Positions 17,376 to 25,489 of a stretch of 64,000 nt of DNA are shown one piece after another. The notes beneath the pieces were generated by a model. It did not search any database. It was not told the DNA's origin and saw only the letters and a program-made list of their open reading frames with translations. Within the stretch, counting starts at the first letter, position 1. Every line of letters begins with the position of its first letter. This DNA is from Oscillospiraceae bacterium (GTDB taxonomy: Bacteria > Bacillota > Clostridia > Oscillospirales > Oscillospiraceae). The stretch lies in contig SVLJ01000016.1 of NCBI GenBank assembly GCA_015067995.1, positions 1 to 64,000 on the forward strand. The letters are read 5' to 3'. The position numbers were made by a program, and so were the translations under genes.

Positions 17376-17405
17376 CCTCGCCCTGCCGCGGGGGGCAGGG
17401 CGAGG
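17376..17405 (-). promoter_or_regulatory. Strong leader hairpin before solute-binding gene 3
   Basis: A perfect 12-bp GC-rich stem (CCTCGCCCTGCC / GGCAGGGCGAGG) with a 6-base loop lies 34 bases before the start codon. There is no U-run, so mRNA protection or processing is more likely than termination. Confidence 0.5.
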
Positions 17406-17458
17406 CTGGGTTAAACCCAACATAAACCGCAAAATCGCCCCTGTCAACGGGCAAAAAA

Positions 17459-17498
17459 ACACCGCTGAAAGAGCAGTTTTCTTTCAGCGGTGTTTTTT
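17459..17498. terminator. Bidirectional intrinsic terminator after LysR gene 4
   Basis: Arms ACACCGCTGAAAG / CTTTCAGCGGTGT, 9-base loop, A-run before and T-run after. On the minus strand it ends the LysR transcript before the promoter region of solute-binding gene 3. Confidence 0.85.
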
Positions 17499-17618
17499 GT
17501 TTATGCTGTACAAATGGCAGATGTGATTTTTATATGATATGCGCACGCATATAAATTCAGCTTATATGATATTAAAAATTCTTGATACCTCAAAACCGGT
17601 CCTGAGGATACCAAAAAA

Positions 17619-18563
17619 CTACTTTGAAAGCTGGAAATCCGATGAGCGGATAAGGTGCTCACGCTCGTCGACATACTCGCTGCAGCACTCCAGAAATTCC
17701 TGAATCACCGTGGTCTCGAGATAGGCTTTGGAAATCATCAAACAGAGGCTACGTGTTGGTGGCGGTGTCTCCAAGCGGCGGTATGTCAATCTTCCTTCGC
17801 TGCTGGCGATCTTTGCCCGGGCAATACTGGCCGGCAATAATGCCCAACTGCCAGGAACGGTGAGATACGCCGGGATGGCAGAGATATTTTCCACAGCGAT
17901 AGCTGCCCCTTTGTCAACAGGTAGCGCTTTTTCCCTCCATTGAGAATAATTGGAGTAGATTGAATTCGCGCAACAATAGATCTCCAACCGAGGATCCAAG
18001 TCGGAGGGCAGCAGGGGCCGGTCAGGCAAATTGGAATCGGTAGGACAGACCACATAGTACTCTTCCTTAGACAATTCTATGGCGTTAATAAGTGTGCCAT
18101 TTCTAGTACGCGTAAAGCGTTTACCATAGAAAAAGGCTATGTCAAAGGTATTGTTGTCAACGGCTGTACCGATTTCGAGACCAGGTACATCCACCAAACG
18201 AATCTTCAAATCCGGAAGACGTTGGCGCAACTTCTGCACCACATAGCCTACCACATATTCGTGACCGGCACTGTTGGCACCCAGACGGAGCACCTTACTT
18301 TTTTGCATCTGCTTGTAATATTCCACCTGTTTCTCCACCTCCAACCAACGGTGGGCAATGGGAAGGAGGGCTTCTCCGGCAGATGTCAAACGCACCTGAT
18401 GGACGCCACGTCCTCGGACAACCAGCTGCACGCCCAGTTCCTTTTCCAGCTGATTGAGCGCCGCCGTTACAGCAGGCTGTGTAAAATGCAGGGCGCGGGC
18501 TGTGCTGGAGAGACTTTTTGTTCGGGCAATGCTGATGAATATTCTGACGTGGTGCGGATTCAT
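17619..18563 (-). CDS. LysR-family regulator 4 (paired with solute-binding gene 3)
   Basis: LysR-type regulator of 314 residues. The start is the ATG at 18563, three bases after GGAGGGAG; a 19-codon upstream extension is less likely. The winged HTH lies at residues 1-60 (HHVRIFISIARTKSLSSTAR, then LEKELGVQLVVRGRGVHQVRLT). The effector domain keeps 'SWALLPASIA'. It is the same subfamily as the LysR genes at 2703 and 6721. It is immediately upstream of solute-binding gene 3 and its catabolic run but separated by a terminator, so it is the likely pathway-specific activator. Confidence 0.9.
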   Translation of the reverse strand: MNPHHVRIFISIARTKSLSSTARALHFTQPAVTAALNQLEKELGVQLVVRGRGVHQVRLTSAGEALLPIAHRWLEVEKQVEYYKQMQKSKVLRLGANSAGHEYVVGYVVQKLRQRLPDLKIRLVDVPGLEIGTAVDNNTFDIAFFYGKRFTRTRNGTLINAIELSKEEYYVVCPTDSNLPDRPLLPSDLDPRLEIYCCANSIYSNYSQWREKALPVDKGAAIAVENISAIPAYLTVPGSWALLPASIARAKIASSEGRLTYRRLETPPPTRSLCLMISKAYLETTVIQEFLECCSEYVDEREHLIRSSDFQLSK

Positions 18564-18942
18564 AAACTCCCTCCAATATCGACGTTTATTTGTCATGCAT
18601 TTTATCATGCATTCCTTCAAAATGGAAGCTTCAGATGTATTGCACGCCCCTTTTGCTCACGCAATGCCTTCCTTCTTGCATGTGCCGACACCATGGCCTT
18701 AACAAGCCATTAGAATCCGCAACATTTTCGTCCCTTCATCCTTCCCAAGGCTTGTCCGTGTGCAATCCGTGTGCAAAATTTTTTCACACAAACCCCATTT
18801 CACCAACGATTACCAACGTTACTCAACAGTTTTCCCTTTTCCTCCGGTCACCTCTCCCCCACCCTGCTCTCACAGAGCATTACTGTATTTAGATATATCT
18901 CGGCCAAATACCACAATATATAGTATTGAATAGCAAAAAAGA

Positions 18943-18973
18943 GACGGTGGAGAATGAGTTCTCCATCGTCTTT
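18943..18973 (+). terminator. Intrinsic terminator-like hairpin, dispersed copy B
   Basis: GACGGTGGAGAA / TTCTCCATCGTC with loop TGAG, followed by TTTATCTGG. It is almost the same as 3823-3853, including the flanks. No plus-strand gene ends just before it, so it may be a leftover of rearranged DNA. Confidence 0.6.
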
Positions 18974-19109
18974 ATCTGGCAAAGGTACATGAAGTAGATA
19001 CAATTTTACAAGAATCGGCCATGCAACAGCAAGATGAAACAGTGTAACCTCCAGCTGTTTTGCACAAACTGTCGAAATATAGAAGTTTCTGCATTTCAGT
19101 GCATAAATT

Positions 19110-19138
19110 TTGACTTTTTATAAGGTTTGTGCTATCAT
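19110..19138 (+). promoter_or_regulatory. Promoter of the ATPase gene at 19161
   Basis: TTGACT (19110-19115), 17-base spacer, TATCAT (19133-19138), 22 bases before the start codon. Confidence 0.75.
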
Positions 19139-19160
19139 AACGACACAGGAGGTGTTTCCT

Positions 19161-20477
19161 ATGATTGATACCCACGATCTCAAAAGCAGAGACCATTATT
19201 TGAATAAACTCATCGCATTTCGTGACACGGAGCCCGTTAAGGTAGTAACCGGTATTCGTCGCTGCGGCAAGTCCAGCCTGCTGAAGCTGATGGTTCAGCA
19301 TCTGAAAGGTACCGGAGTGGCGGACAATCAGATCATCGAAATGAATTTTGAATCCCATGAATTCAAGAAGATGAATTCCGATGATTTCTATGATTATGTG
19401 AAAGCACGTGTTCTTCCCGAAAAGCGGATGTATCTGTTCTTCGACGAACTTCAGCGGATCGACCATTGGGAGGACACCGTAAACTCCTTCCGGGTGGACT
19501 TCAACTGCGATATTTATATCACCGGCTCCAATGCATATCTGCTGTCCTCTGAATATTCCACCTATCTGTCCGGAAGATGCGTGGAGATCAAAATGCTTCC
19601 TCTGTCCTTCCAGGAATTTATCGACTTCCATGGCTTTGAGGTAAAAGAAGTCAAAAGTGCCTTGGGCGGAACCAAAAAGGTCGTTTTCCATGAATCCGGT
19701 GACCGCTATGAACTCCGGGAGATCTTCGATGCCTATATGCGTTTCGGTGGTATGCCGGGAATCGCAGATGTGGGACTTGATCAGGAAAAGGCCATGGTTC
19801 TTTTGGATGGTATCTACTCCACAGTTGTTGTCCGGGACATTCTGGAACGGGAAAAGCGCAGAGGCCAGAAGCAGATTACCGACCCGGTTCTGCTGCGTAA
19901 AATCATCCTCTTCCTGGCCGACAATATCGGCAGCACCGTTTCCGTTTCTTCCATTGGCAATACGCTGGTGAATGAAGGTTTATTGGAAGCTGGAAAGCGC
20001 AAGGGCACTCCCAGCACCCATACTGTGCAGGCCTATATCTCCGCACTGATGGAATCCTATTTCTTCTATGATATCAAGCGGTTCGATATTAAGGGCAAAG
20101 AATATCTGAGAACCCTCGGTAAATTCTATATCGTGGACATGGGCCTGCGGAACTATCTGCTCGGATTCCGCAACCGGGACAGCGGCCATGCAATTGAAAA
20201 TGTTGTCTATTTCGAATTGCTCCGCCGAGGCTATGATGTGGCAATCGGCAAGGTAGATCAGGCAGAAGTGGACTTTATCGCCACCAAAACGGATGAGAAG
20301 CTGTATGTCCAGGTGACAGAATCCATGGTCAGCGAAGATGTCCGCCGCCGTGAATTGGCGCCCTTGCAGAAGATCCGCGACAATTATGAGAAAATCGTTT
20401 TGTCTATGGATACCGGTCTGGATTCTTCCTACGATGGCATTAAGTCCCTCAATCTGATCCAGTGGCTGCTGGGATGA
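19161..20477 (+). CDS. AAA ATPase with DUF4143 domain
   Basis: 438 residues, AAA_14/DUF4143 family. The start is the ATG at 19161 after AGGAGGTGTTTCCT. Walker A is GIRRCGKSS near residue 33; Walker B is LFFDELQRI near 97; the arginine-containing sensor region is YITGSNAYLL. The C-terminal half carries the DUF4143 nuclease-like pattern, ending in 'EVDFIATKTDEKLYVQVTES', which resembles a PD-(D/E)XK core (E-V-D-F .. Q-V). These proteins are widespread in anaerobes, their role is unsettled, and they are often found in islands. It is a single-gene unit with its own promoter and terminator. A second member is at 34479-35822. Confidence 0.85.
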   Translation: MIDTHDLKSRDHYLNKLIAFRDTEPVKVVTGIRRCGKSSLLKLMVQHLKGTGVADNQIIEMNFESHEFKKMNSDDFYDYVKARVLPEKRMYLFFDELQRIDHWEDTVNSFRVDFNCDIYITGSNAYLLSSEYSTYLSGRCVEIKMLPLSFQEFIDFHGFEVKEVKSALGGTKKVVFHESGDRYELREIFDAYMRFGGMPGIADVGLDQEKAMVLLDGIYSTVVVRDILEREKRRGQKQITDPVLLRKIILFLADNIGSTVSVSSIGNTLVNEGLLEAGKRKGTPSTHTVQAYISALMESYFFYDIKRFDIKGKEYLRTLGKFYIVDMGLRNYLLGFRNRDSGHAIENVVYFELLRRGYDVAIGKVDQAEVDFIATKTDEKLYVQVTESMVSEDVRRRELAPLQKIRDNYEKIVLSMDTGLDSSYDGIKSLNLIQWLLG

Positions 20478-20494
20478 CACAATCATATTCACAC

Positions 20495-20526
20495 AAAGCG
20501 TCTATCGGAAACGGTAGGCGCTTTTC
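20495..20526 (+). terminator. Terminator of the DUF4143 ATPase gene
   Basis: A 10-bp stem AAAGCG(T/C)CTA / TAGGCGCTTT, 10-base loop, then TTTTC. It lies 18 bases past the stop. Confidence 0.75.
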
Positions 20527-20696
20527 TCATGCCATTCGATGATACCCTCGCCGTAATCGTTGTAGCACTCCACCTTATGGCGCAGCTTATTCAGCAGCAC
20601 ACGGCAACCACCCCCAAGGGACGGTTGCAATGGCGGATAATATTGCGATGCCCCAGGTGGAGATCGCTTGTGAAGAATACCATCCGCATTCACCAC
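20502..20696 (-). CDS. Small hypothetical protein, doubtful
   Basis: An open frame of 64 codons beginning GTG-GTG 10 bases after the end of the 20707-21978 gene. The last 30 residues (LRHKVECYNDYGEG, then IIEWHEKSAYRFR) look protein-like, while the first half is Pro/Gly-rich and poor. There is no clear ribosome site, and it overlaps the convergent terminator. It could be the remnant C-terminus of a longer lost gene. Confidence 0.3.
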   Translation of the reverse strand: MVNADGILHKRSPPGASQYYPPLQPSLGGGCRVLLNKLRHKVECYNDYGEGIIEWHEKSAYRFR

Positions 20697-20706
20697 GCTT
20701 TCTGTA

Positions 20707-21978
20707 TTAGTATAGTTCGGTCTTCGTCAACGGCTGCCAGACACAGTGGGGCAGCAACTTTTCCACATCATCTCTCTGGAGATTGATAAATGCCTCAACT
20801 TCTTCGCCGGGAAACCTGGACTGGCAGTAGCAGGGAAAGACCCCCTGCGGCACGATACCGATCTTTTCTTCGCCCAACAGCCGAGATTTCAGCATCTCCG
20901 CCTGATGGATGACCACAGGCAGGCCGGCACGATGGAGGGCAAGGAAGAACTTGATTGCTTCAACGGATCTCCACGTGGATGAGCCGGCAACGTGCAGGTA
21001 ATAGCCATCGCCACTATACACAACGTGAAGATCCACATGGGTAGAGTTTCCCCCGCGGCAAACCTCCCAAGGGTGTCCGCCACTCCGAGTTCTGTCGTGA
21101 TACCACGCAGAGAATGCTTCCGAGGAATCCGGATCGATTTCTCCAAGTCCCTCATCACGTCCATCGGCATGCTTGAAATACTGGTCACGCGGAGTCTTAT
21201 CCGTGCCATCGTATTGATTGGCTGCATAGCCTATAGCACAATAGCTGAAGAAGTCATTTGCCGTAACAGAGGGTAGCTTCGCTTTAAGCAAAGCCTTATC
21301 TGCAACAGCGCAGGCAACAAATTCATCCGCTTCTTCTTGCGTAAGGTTCTCGAAGTATTGCTCTCGCCCTTGGGGGAACGCTTCCCACAGGTGCTTTCGC
21401 AGAATGGTTCCCGTCCGATGTCTGGCAGGGAGAGTATTCTCCACGGTTTCGTTGTATGTGCCAGTTTCAAGTGCCGCAATGCAGTTACGGACGGATTCGA
21501 TCAGCCATTCAAGAAATTCCGAAATATCATGTGTATAGGCGCTTTTTCGGGTATCGCCTTCCTGCTCGAGCACATGCTCATGCTGCAGGTAAACCGCTCG
21601 ATAGCCGGAGTTTTTATCCTCCACGGCGTCAAGCTGATACCATTCGAGCTCATCAGGGAACATGTCATGCCAGTATTCTTCGTACTGGGCATAGTTCTTG
21701 ATGCATTCTTCTTCCAACAGTTCTTCGTAGCTGCCGAAGTGTTTGGAAAAGGATTCGATGGTTCCGCGCCGAGCGCAGAGCCACACGGACTTCACCCCGT
21801 GCGCTGAAATGGGCTTAATCCGTTCCAACAGCGCAAAGAGGGCATCCATCAACTCATAGCACCGCTCGGTGTAGGTCATCGAGCAGTTGACATTTCGGTA
21901 GTCGGCACGGCCAAGGCATGAAATGTAGTGGTAGACTTGGGGCTGCATCAGTCGCTCACTAATCTTCAGGTTTGTCAT
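20707..21978 (-). CDS. Hypothetical protein, last gene of phosphoesterase run
   Basis: 423 residues, not recognised. The start is the ATG at 21978, nine bases after GGAGG, overlapping the end of the upstream phosphoesterase gene by 20 bases; a 43-codon upstream extension is rejected. It is rich in aromatic and acidic residues, with no membrane segment or signal. The N-terminal part (MQPQVYHYISCLGRADYRNV, then MTYTERCYELMDAL) looks helical. The C-terminal third (HVDLHVVYSGDGYYLHVAG, then SVEAIKFFLALHRAGLPV) looks like an alpha/beta unit. Its position as the end of a coupled string of small unknown genes suggests it works with the two phosphoesterases. No function is assigned. Confidence 0.75.
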   Translation of the reverse strand: MTNLKISERLMQPQVYHYISCLGRADYRNVNCSMTYTERCYELMDALFALLERIKPISAHGVKSVWLCARRGTIESFSKHFGSYEELLEEECIKNYAQYEEYWHDMFPDELEWYQLDAVEDKNSGYRAVYLQHEHVLEQEGDTRKSAYTHDISEFLEWLIESVRNCIAALETGTYNETVENTLPARHRTGTILRKHLWEAFPQGREQYFENLTQEEADEFVACAVADKALLKAKLPSVTANDFFSYCAIGYAANQYDGTDKTPRDQYFKHADGRDEGLGEIDPDSSEAFSAWYHDRTRSGGHPWEVCRGGNSTHVDLHVVYSGDGYYLHVAGSSTWRSVEAIKFFLALHRAGLPVVIHQAEMLKSRLLGEEKIGIVPQGVFPCYCQSRFPGEEVEAFINLQRDDVEKLLPHCVWQPLTKTELY

Positions 21979-22720
21979 CTTCTTCAACCTCCATTTCTTC
22001 GGAGTAGAACTCTTGCAAATCATCCAACCGCAGGCAGGACAAACATCCTCTGTAGCCGGTCCAGGGATCTCTACCCTCTGGGTATGCCGCGCCACAGTCG
22101 ATTCCAATCAATCCTGCACCATGCCAGATCCGCATAGGATTGTCATCCTGATAATGATGCGTTCCAGTATGTCCGAAAACAATTATTCCATCACAGGGGT
22201 TTTTTTCATGTCCCTTGAATCGATGCCACAGGGCAAAGGACTCGATACTTCGATAGCTGGAGAACTGTCGATAGAATTGATACAGTTCTACCGGTGCAGC
22301 ATGAGATAGGATGAACCGCCGGCCATTGACTTCAATGTGTTCGGTGTAGGGCAGCTTGCTCAGATATTCGAAAATCTCTGCACGAATGCTTTTTCGGATG
22401 TGTTTCAGGTAATTGTGGGTGACCCACCCGCCGTTTTGGTACCAGAGACTTAGCCGGCGTTCCTGCCGGTATTGCCATCCAAACTCATATTCCTTGTGCT
22501 CAAAATACAGCGCATCCAGCATCATGTGTTCGTGATTGCCCAACACCATCTTGACATTGGGCATCGTCATAAGCCGTCTGAGGATTTTAATGCCGTCAGG
22601 GTTTCTGTCGATCACATCGCCAAGCACGTAGAGAGTATCCTCTGGCTGCAGGTTGATTTGACGCATGATGGAATCGAAGCGTCGTTTCTGTCCGTGAATA
22701 TCGGAAAGCACATAAATCAT
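21959..22720 (-). CDS. PP2A/PrpA-like serine/threonine phosphoesterase
   Basis: Calcineurin-like metallophosphoesterase of 253 residues. The start is the ATG at 22720 after AAGGAGG. All signature motifs are present: DIHG (7-10), GDVIDR near 46-51, GNHEHM near 76-81, a lone His in LSHAAP and 'GHTGTHH' near 190. The spacing and the GDxxDR motif match bacterial protein phosphatases of the PrpA/lambda type or related Ap4A hydrolases. It is soluble. The next gene overlaps its end. A second phosphoesterase of another branch is at 23842-24582 in the same run. Whether it acts on phosphoproteins or nucleotides cannot be read from the sequence. Confidence 0.88.
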   Translation of the reverse strand: MIYVLSDIHGQKRRFDSIMRQINLQPEDTLYVLGDVIDRNPDGIKILRRLMTMPNVKMVLGNHEHMMLDALYFEHKEYEFGWQYRQERRLSLWYQNGGWVTHNYLKHIRKSIRAEIFEYLSKLPYTEHIEVNGRRFILSHAAPVELYQFYRQFSSYRSIESFALWHRFKGHEKNPCDGIIVFGHTGTHHYQDDNPMRIWHGAGLIGIDCGAAYPEGRDPWTGYRGCLSCLRLDDLQEFYSEEMEVEEDDKPED

Positions 22721-22870
22721 AGGTTCGCACCTCCTTTTGCAACACGAACAAATACCATAGTGAACTACTCGGCATATTGAATAACCGAGCATCTGAATCG
22801 TCAAGAGACTACACAATAATCCCGAATATACGTACTGTTCCCTAATTGCCGCATTCTGTGCTTTATTGCG

Positions 22871-23188
22871 TCAAGCATTTCCGTCCTCCTCGGAATCTTC
22901 CTTGCTCATAAACAGCGCTTGGAAGAGAGACGCATGTTCTCCAACCATTTCGGGGTAGGTGTAATACACATGGCGGCAAAGCTTTCGATAGAGCTCCAGA
23001 AACTCCATATCATCGCCGAAATCCGCAAGGCCGTCCATGACCCTTTCAATTTCCTGCCGATCTGTCAAGCTGTTGTTGATCACCGCATCGACGAGGATGG
23101 AATACTGCTGATAAGCTTTTTCCTTTAGTGCTTGCAGTCCATCGACGGCTGCGGCGATTTCCTGAAATACATTTTTATATTCTTCCAT
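22871..23188 (-). CDS. Small hypothetical acidic protein
   Basis: 105 residues, start ATG at 23188 eight bases after GGAGG, 19 bases behind the preceding gene. It is mostly helical and acidic (ends KEDSEEDGNA), with a likely four-helix pattern and no motif that is recognised. A 150-base gap separates it from the downstream phosphoesterase. It could be an immunity-, adaptor- or anti-toxin-like helper; this is only inferred from size and setting. Confidence 0.65.
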   Translation of the reverse strand: MEEYKNVFQEIAAAVDGLQALKEKAYQQYSILVDAVINNSLTDRQEIERVMDGLADFGDDMEFLELYRKLCRHVYYTYPEMVGEHASLFQALFMSKEDSEEDGNA

Positions 23189-23207
23189 TCTGAGTTCCTC
23201 CGATCTG

Positions 23208-23852
23208 TCAGCCATCTCCGAAGATGTCATTGCAGAATTCAGAATAGTTTGGATCGGGACTAATTAGGAATGCCGCCCAGTCCTGTTGTGCTTCTGCTCT
23301 GGTCTTAAAGTATTTCTCGGGTTCTGCCAAACGGTTCCATAAGCCGGAGGAGTTGCCGGTGAGAATGCAAGGGAAGCCCCAGAGCATCGAGCCGATATCT
23401 TTCCACACGCCAGAATGTCCGGTGTATTGCAGGTTTGTGAATACGGCTTTTGTGGCACGGCAGAATTCTCCGCCACAGGCAAGCCAGAGATGTTCCGACT
23501 CCACTTTATCGCAGCGCATATAGTAAGGACATTCCCAGGTGTTAAGATGCTCCCATGCATAATTCTCCAGCGCGAGTTTCTCTTTATGGAGCAGGCGCAC
23601 CGGGACAAGGAATGGCACTTCGCTGTATGCGACATGGTGTTTGAGATTCTGCTGGCCTTCTTCAAAAGCTTGGAATGTGGAGATCAGTTCCTTGAATCGA
23701 TCCTTGAAGAGTTCGTCATGAGCGAGTTCACTAAAGAAACCACGCAGGTCCTCCAGCTCCCCGTAATAGTATTTTCCAAAGCTAGTAAAGGCGGCGGCAG
23801 AGTAATCATCCAGTTCCATCCGATAGTATGCGGGTTTCGATTTAATGTTCAT
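23208..23852 (-). CDS. Hypothetical protein coupled to phosphoesterase
   Basis: 214 residues. The start is the ATG at 23852, eight bases after GGAGG, overlapping the upstream phosphoesterase gene by 11 bases, so translation is coupled. The sequence is rich in Trp, Tyr and Phe (YYYGELEDLRGFFSEL; YAWEHLNTWECPYYMRC). A cluster of Cys (ECPYYMRC, LACGGEFC) might bind metal. No known domain is recognised. Confidence 0.7.
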   Translation of the reverse strand: MNIKSKPAYYRMELDDYSAAAFTSFGKYYYGELEDLRGFFSELAHDELFKDRFKELISTFQAFEEGQQNLKHHVAYSEVPFLVPVRLLHKEKLALENYAWEHLNTWECPYYMRCDKVESEHLWLACGGEFCRATKAVFTNLQYTGHSGVWKDIGSMLWGFPCILTGNSSGLWNRLAEPEKYFKTRAEAQQDWAAFLISPDPNYSEFCNDIFGDG

Positions 23853-24582
23853 TGGATACTCCTCCGCCTCCCCAGTTCCTGTCGGGGAATAACTGCGCTG
23901 CAGAGTCAAAGTCATGGAACAGGAAGTGCAGTTTTTTGATTCGCTTGTTGATATGCCAGTGGCCACACATCCACGCATCGTAGTCCAGCTGTGCTTCGAT
24001 CTCGTCCAGCCAACGCTCCGTGCTGGCATCCACGGTGTCTTGATTAATCATCGGGAGGAACGCCTCCACCGGCTCATACCGATAGGGACAAGTGTGTGTC
24101 AACACCACATCAATGCGGGGATTTCGTTTGACCTGCTCTTCCACATAAGCCTTGATTTCATCGGAAGGTTGCTCATCCGGCCACCAGTTGTAGCCACGCA
24201 TGAGCCGATAATACTTGTCCACACTATATGCACCGCCGATGACAAGATGCTTCAGCCCTTCGATAGTAAAGATGTCGCCATCCCTGGCGAATAGTAAGTT
24301 CGGATACTCTTCTTCGTACCAGACCGTTCCACCACACCATTCTTTGGTTTTATAGGTAGGGAGCTTGGCAGGCCGCATCTCGTGGTTGCCATGGATGCAG
24401 AGGATCGCAGGCTTCAAGCGGCGAAACGCTCTTTTCAGCTCACAATCACGCTCGTCACCATAGTAGTTGGCGCCAACATCGCCGAGGACAACAATAATGT
24501 CTTTGTCCGTCAGCCGCAGGCGATTACAAAAACGGGTAATTTCGTGCTTGGAGCCATGGGGGTCTCCAGTATAGTAGATCAC
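23842..24582 (-). CDS. Calcineurin-like metallophosphoesterase
   Basis: 246 residues with the full metal-site set: GDPHG (6-10), GDVGANYYG near 34, GNHEMRP near 65, LTHTCPY near 150 and CGHWH near 206. The start is GTG at 24582, with AAAGGAC upstream, overlapping the preceding gene by 4 bases. The branch differs from the PP2A-like protein at 21959 and resembles phage and mobile-element phosphoesterases of unknown substrate. Coupling on both sides shows it is part of a tight run from 25.8 to 20.7 kb. Confidence 0.88.
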   Translation of the reverse strand: MIYYTGDPHGSKHEITRFCNRLRLTDKDIIVVLGDVGANYYGDERDCELKRAFRRLKPAILCIHGNHEMRPAKLPTYKTKEWCGGTVWYEEEYPNLLFARDGDIFTIEGLKHLVIGGAYSVDKYYRLMRGYNWWPDEQPSDEIKAYVEEQVKRNPRIDVVLTHTCPYRYEPVEAFLPMINQDTVDASTERWLDEIEAQLDYDAWMCGHWHINKRIKKLHFLFHDFDSAAQLFPDRNWGGGGVSNEH

Positions 24583-24830
24583 TTGCTGTTGTCCTTTCTT
24601 TTTAGCTTCTCAAAAAATATGTGTTCAGGGGATAGATCGAGTTCAGCACCACATGCGCATTTAACGAGAGTTACCATCTCTACCGAGGTCGGAATAAAGG
24701 TGAACGTATCTATGCCACCAAATGTACCGCCATCGCGATAACCAGCATCTCTTCGAAATTTACAGTCGTGGTTTTTCTGCCACTCACGCAGCAGCTCTTC
24801 CTGCTCGTCATCCAAAGCGAACCGACGCAT
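24579..24830 (-). CDS. Small hypothetical protein with CxC-type motif
   Basis: 83 residues, start ATG at 24830 seven bases after AGGAGG, stop overlapping the start of the phosphoesterase gene. The N-terminal helix (LDDEQEELLREWQKNHDCKF) and a later KCACGAELDL stretch, a probable half zinc site, are visible. Not recognised. Confidence 0.65.
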   Translation of the reverse strand: MRRFALDDEQEELLREWQKNHDCKFRRDAGYRDGGTFGGIDTFTFIPTSVEMVTLVKCACGAELDLSPEHIFFEKLKRKDNSK

Positions 24831-24841
24831 AAGGCATCCTC

Positions 24842-24985
24842 CTATGGGTTTAAATTCCTGATATCAGTATCGCACAGCATCTGTCTGATAAACTTCTCTG
24901 ATGTTTCCGCCATTATATCAGCAGCTTTCAGGTGAATCTCATTGCTGTCAAAGGTGTAGTAACGGCGTTTCTTGTAAGGACGCAT
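24842..24985 (-). CDS. Very small hypothetical protein (47 residues)
   Basis: ATG at 24985 to TAG at 24842. It starts MRPYKKRRYYTF and then has an amphipathic helix (SNEIHLKAADIMAETSEKFI). It fits the gap between two genes of the run, ending inside the ribosome site of the next gene (AGGAGG), which supports coupling. Its own ribosome site is weak. Confidence 0.5.
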   Translation of the reverse strand: MRPYKKRRYYTFDSNEIHLKAADIMAETSEKFIRQMLCDTDIRNLNP

Positions 24986-25008
24986 CTATTCAGGAGCGCG
25001 AATGATGC

Positions 25009-25365
25009 TTAATACAAAGTCCACCAATAGTCAAAAAGACGACGGTACTGATTCCCCTTCCCGGTAAGCTCAGAATGCCGTCGCACCTTCTTCGATGTCA
25101 GACGCTTCATCCAGCGCTGGCAATTGCTGTTTTTCGGATACTTGATGTATTTCCCGGAGTGGAGAAGCGTAGGGCCACGAAAGCCCCCGTCTACATACCC
25201 AACATGAGGCGCATAACCGCCGTAGTTCATAATCTCCAGAAGACGATTATCCTTGCGAACTTTCATCGCTCTTCTGGAATAACCAGACACCGAGACGGGC
25301 CTTTGCTGGACAGGGCATTCAGTCAGAATAGACGAGATTTTCTCGTTTAATTCGATTTCTGTCAT
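25009..25365 (-). CDS. Hypothetical basic protein
   Basis: 118 residues. The first ATG at 25365 has no good ribosome site; the frame overlaps the tail of the small gene at 25319-25489 by 47 bases. Rich in Arg, Lys, Tyr and Gly (NYGGYAPHVGYVDGGFRGP; KVRRHSELTGKGNQYRRL). Function unknown; might bind nucleic acid given its charge. Confidence 0.55.
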   Translation of the reverse strand: MTEIELNEKISSILTECPVQQRPVSVSGYSRRAMKVRKDNRLLEIMNYGGYAPHVGYVDGGFRGPTLLHSGKYIKYPKNSNCQRWMKRLTSKKVRRHSELTGKGNQYRRLFDYWWTLY

Positions 25366-25489
25366 AGGCTTTACCGTTGGTCACACAGCGGGTGATAGGA
25401 GCGATTCCATACCAGGAGCCGCGCTGTTTAGCATGATATTCTTTCTGATTCTTTTTGCTCTGGTTGTTCAGCGGGATCATTTGCTTCAT
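25319..25489 (-). CDS. Small basic protein (56 residues), overlapping gene
   Basis: ATG at 25489, eight bases after a full AGGAGG, running to TGA at 25319. It begins MKQMIPLNNQSKKNQ, then KQRGSWYGIAPITR, and ends with a basic tail. This type of small basic 'QRGSW..G..P.TR' protein recurs in clostridial mobile elements as far as I recall. It overlaps the gene before it by 62 bases and the one after by 47. The strong ribosome site argues that it is real. Confidence 0.6.
   Translation of the reverse strand: MKQMIPLNNQSKKNQKEYHAKQRGSWYGIAPITRCVTNGKAYDRNRIKRENLVYSD

Larger units (their letters stand above)
18564..19160. other. Intergenic stretch with dispersed terminator copy
   Basis: No gene with a ribosome site is visible. 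It contains the LysR 4 promoter region, the short direct repeat TCCGTGTGCAA around 18755-18775, the hairpin at 18943-18973 and the promoter at 19110-19138. Confidence 0.5.
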
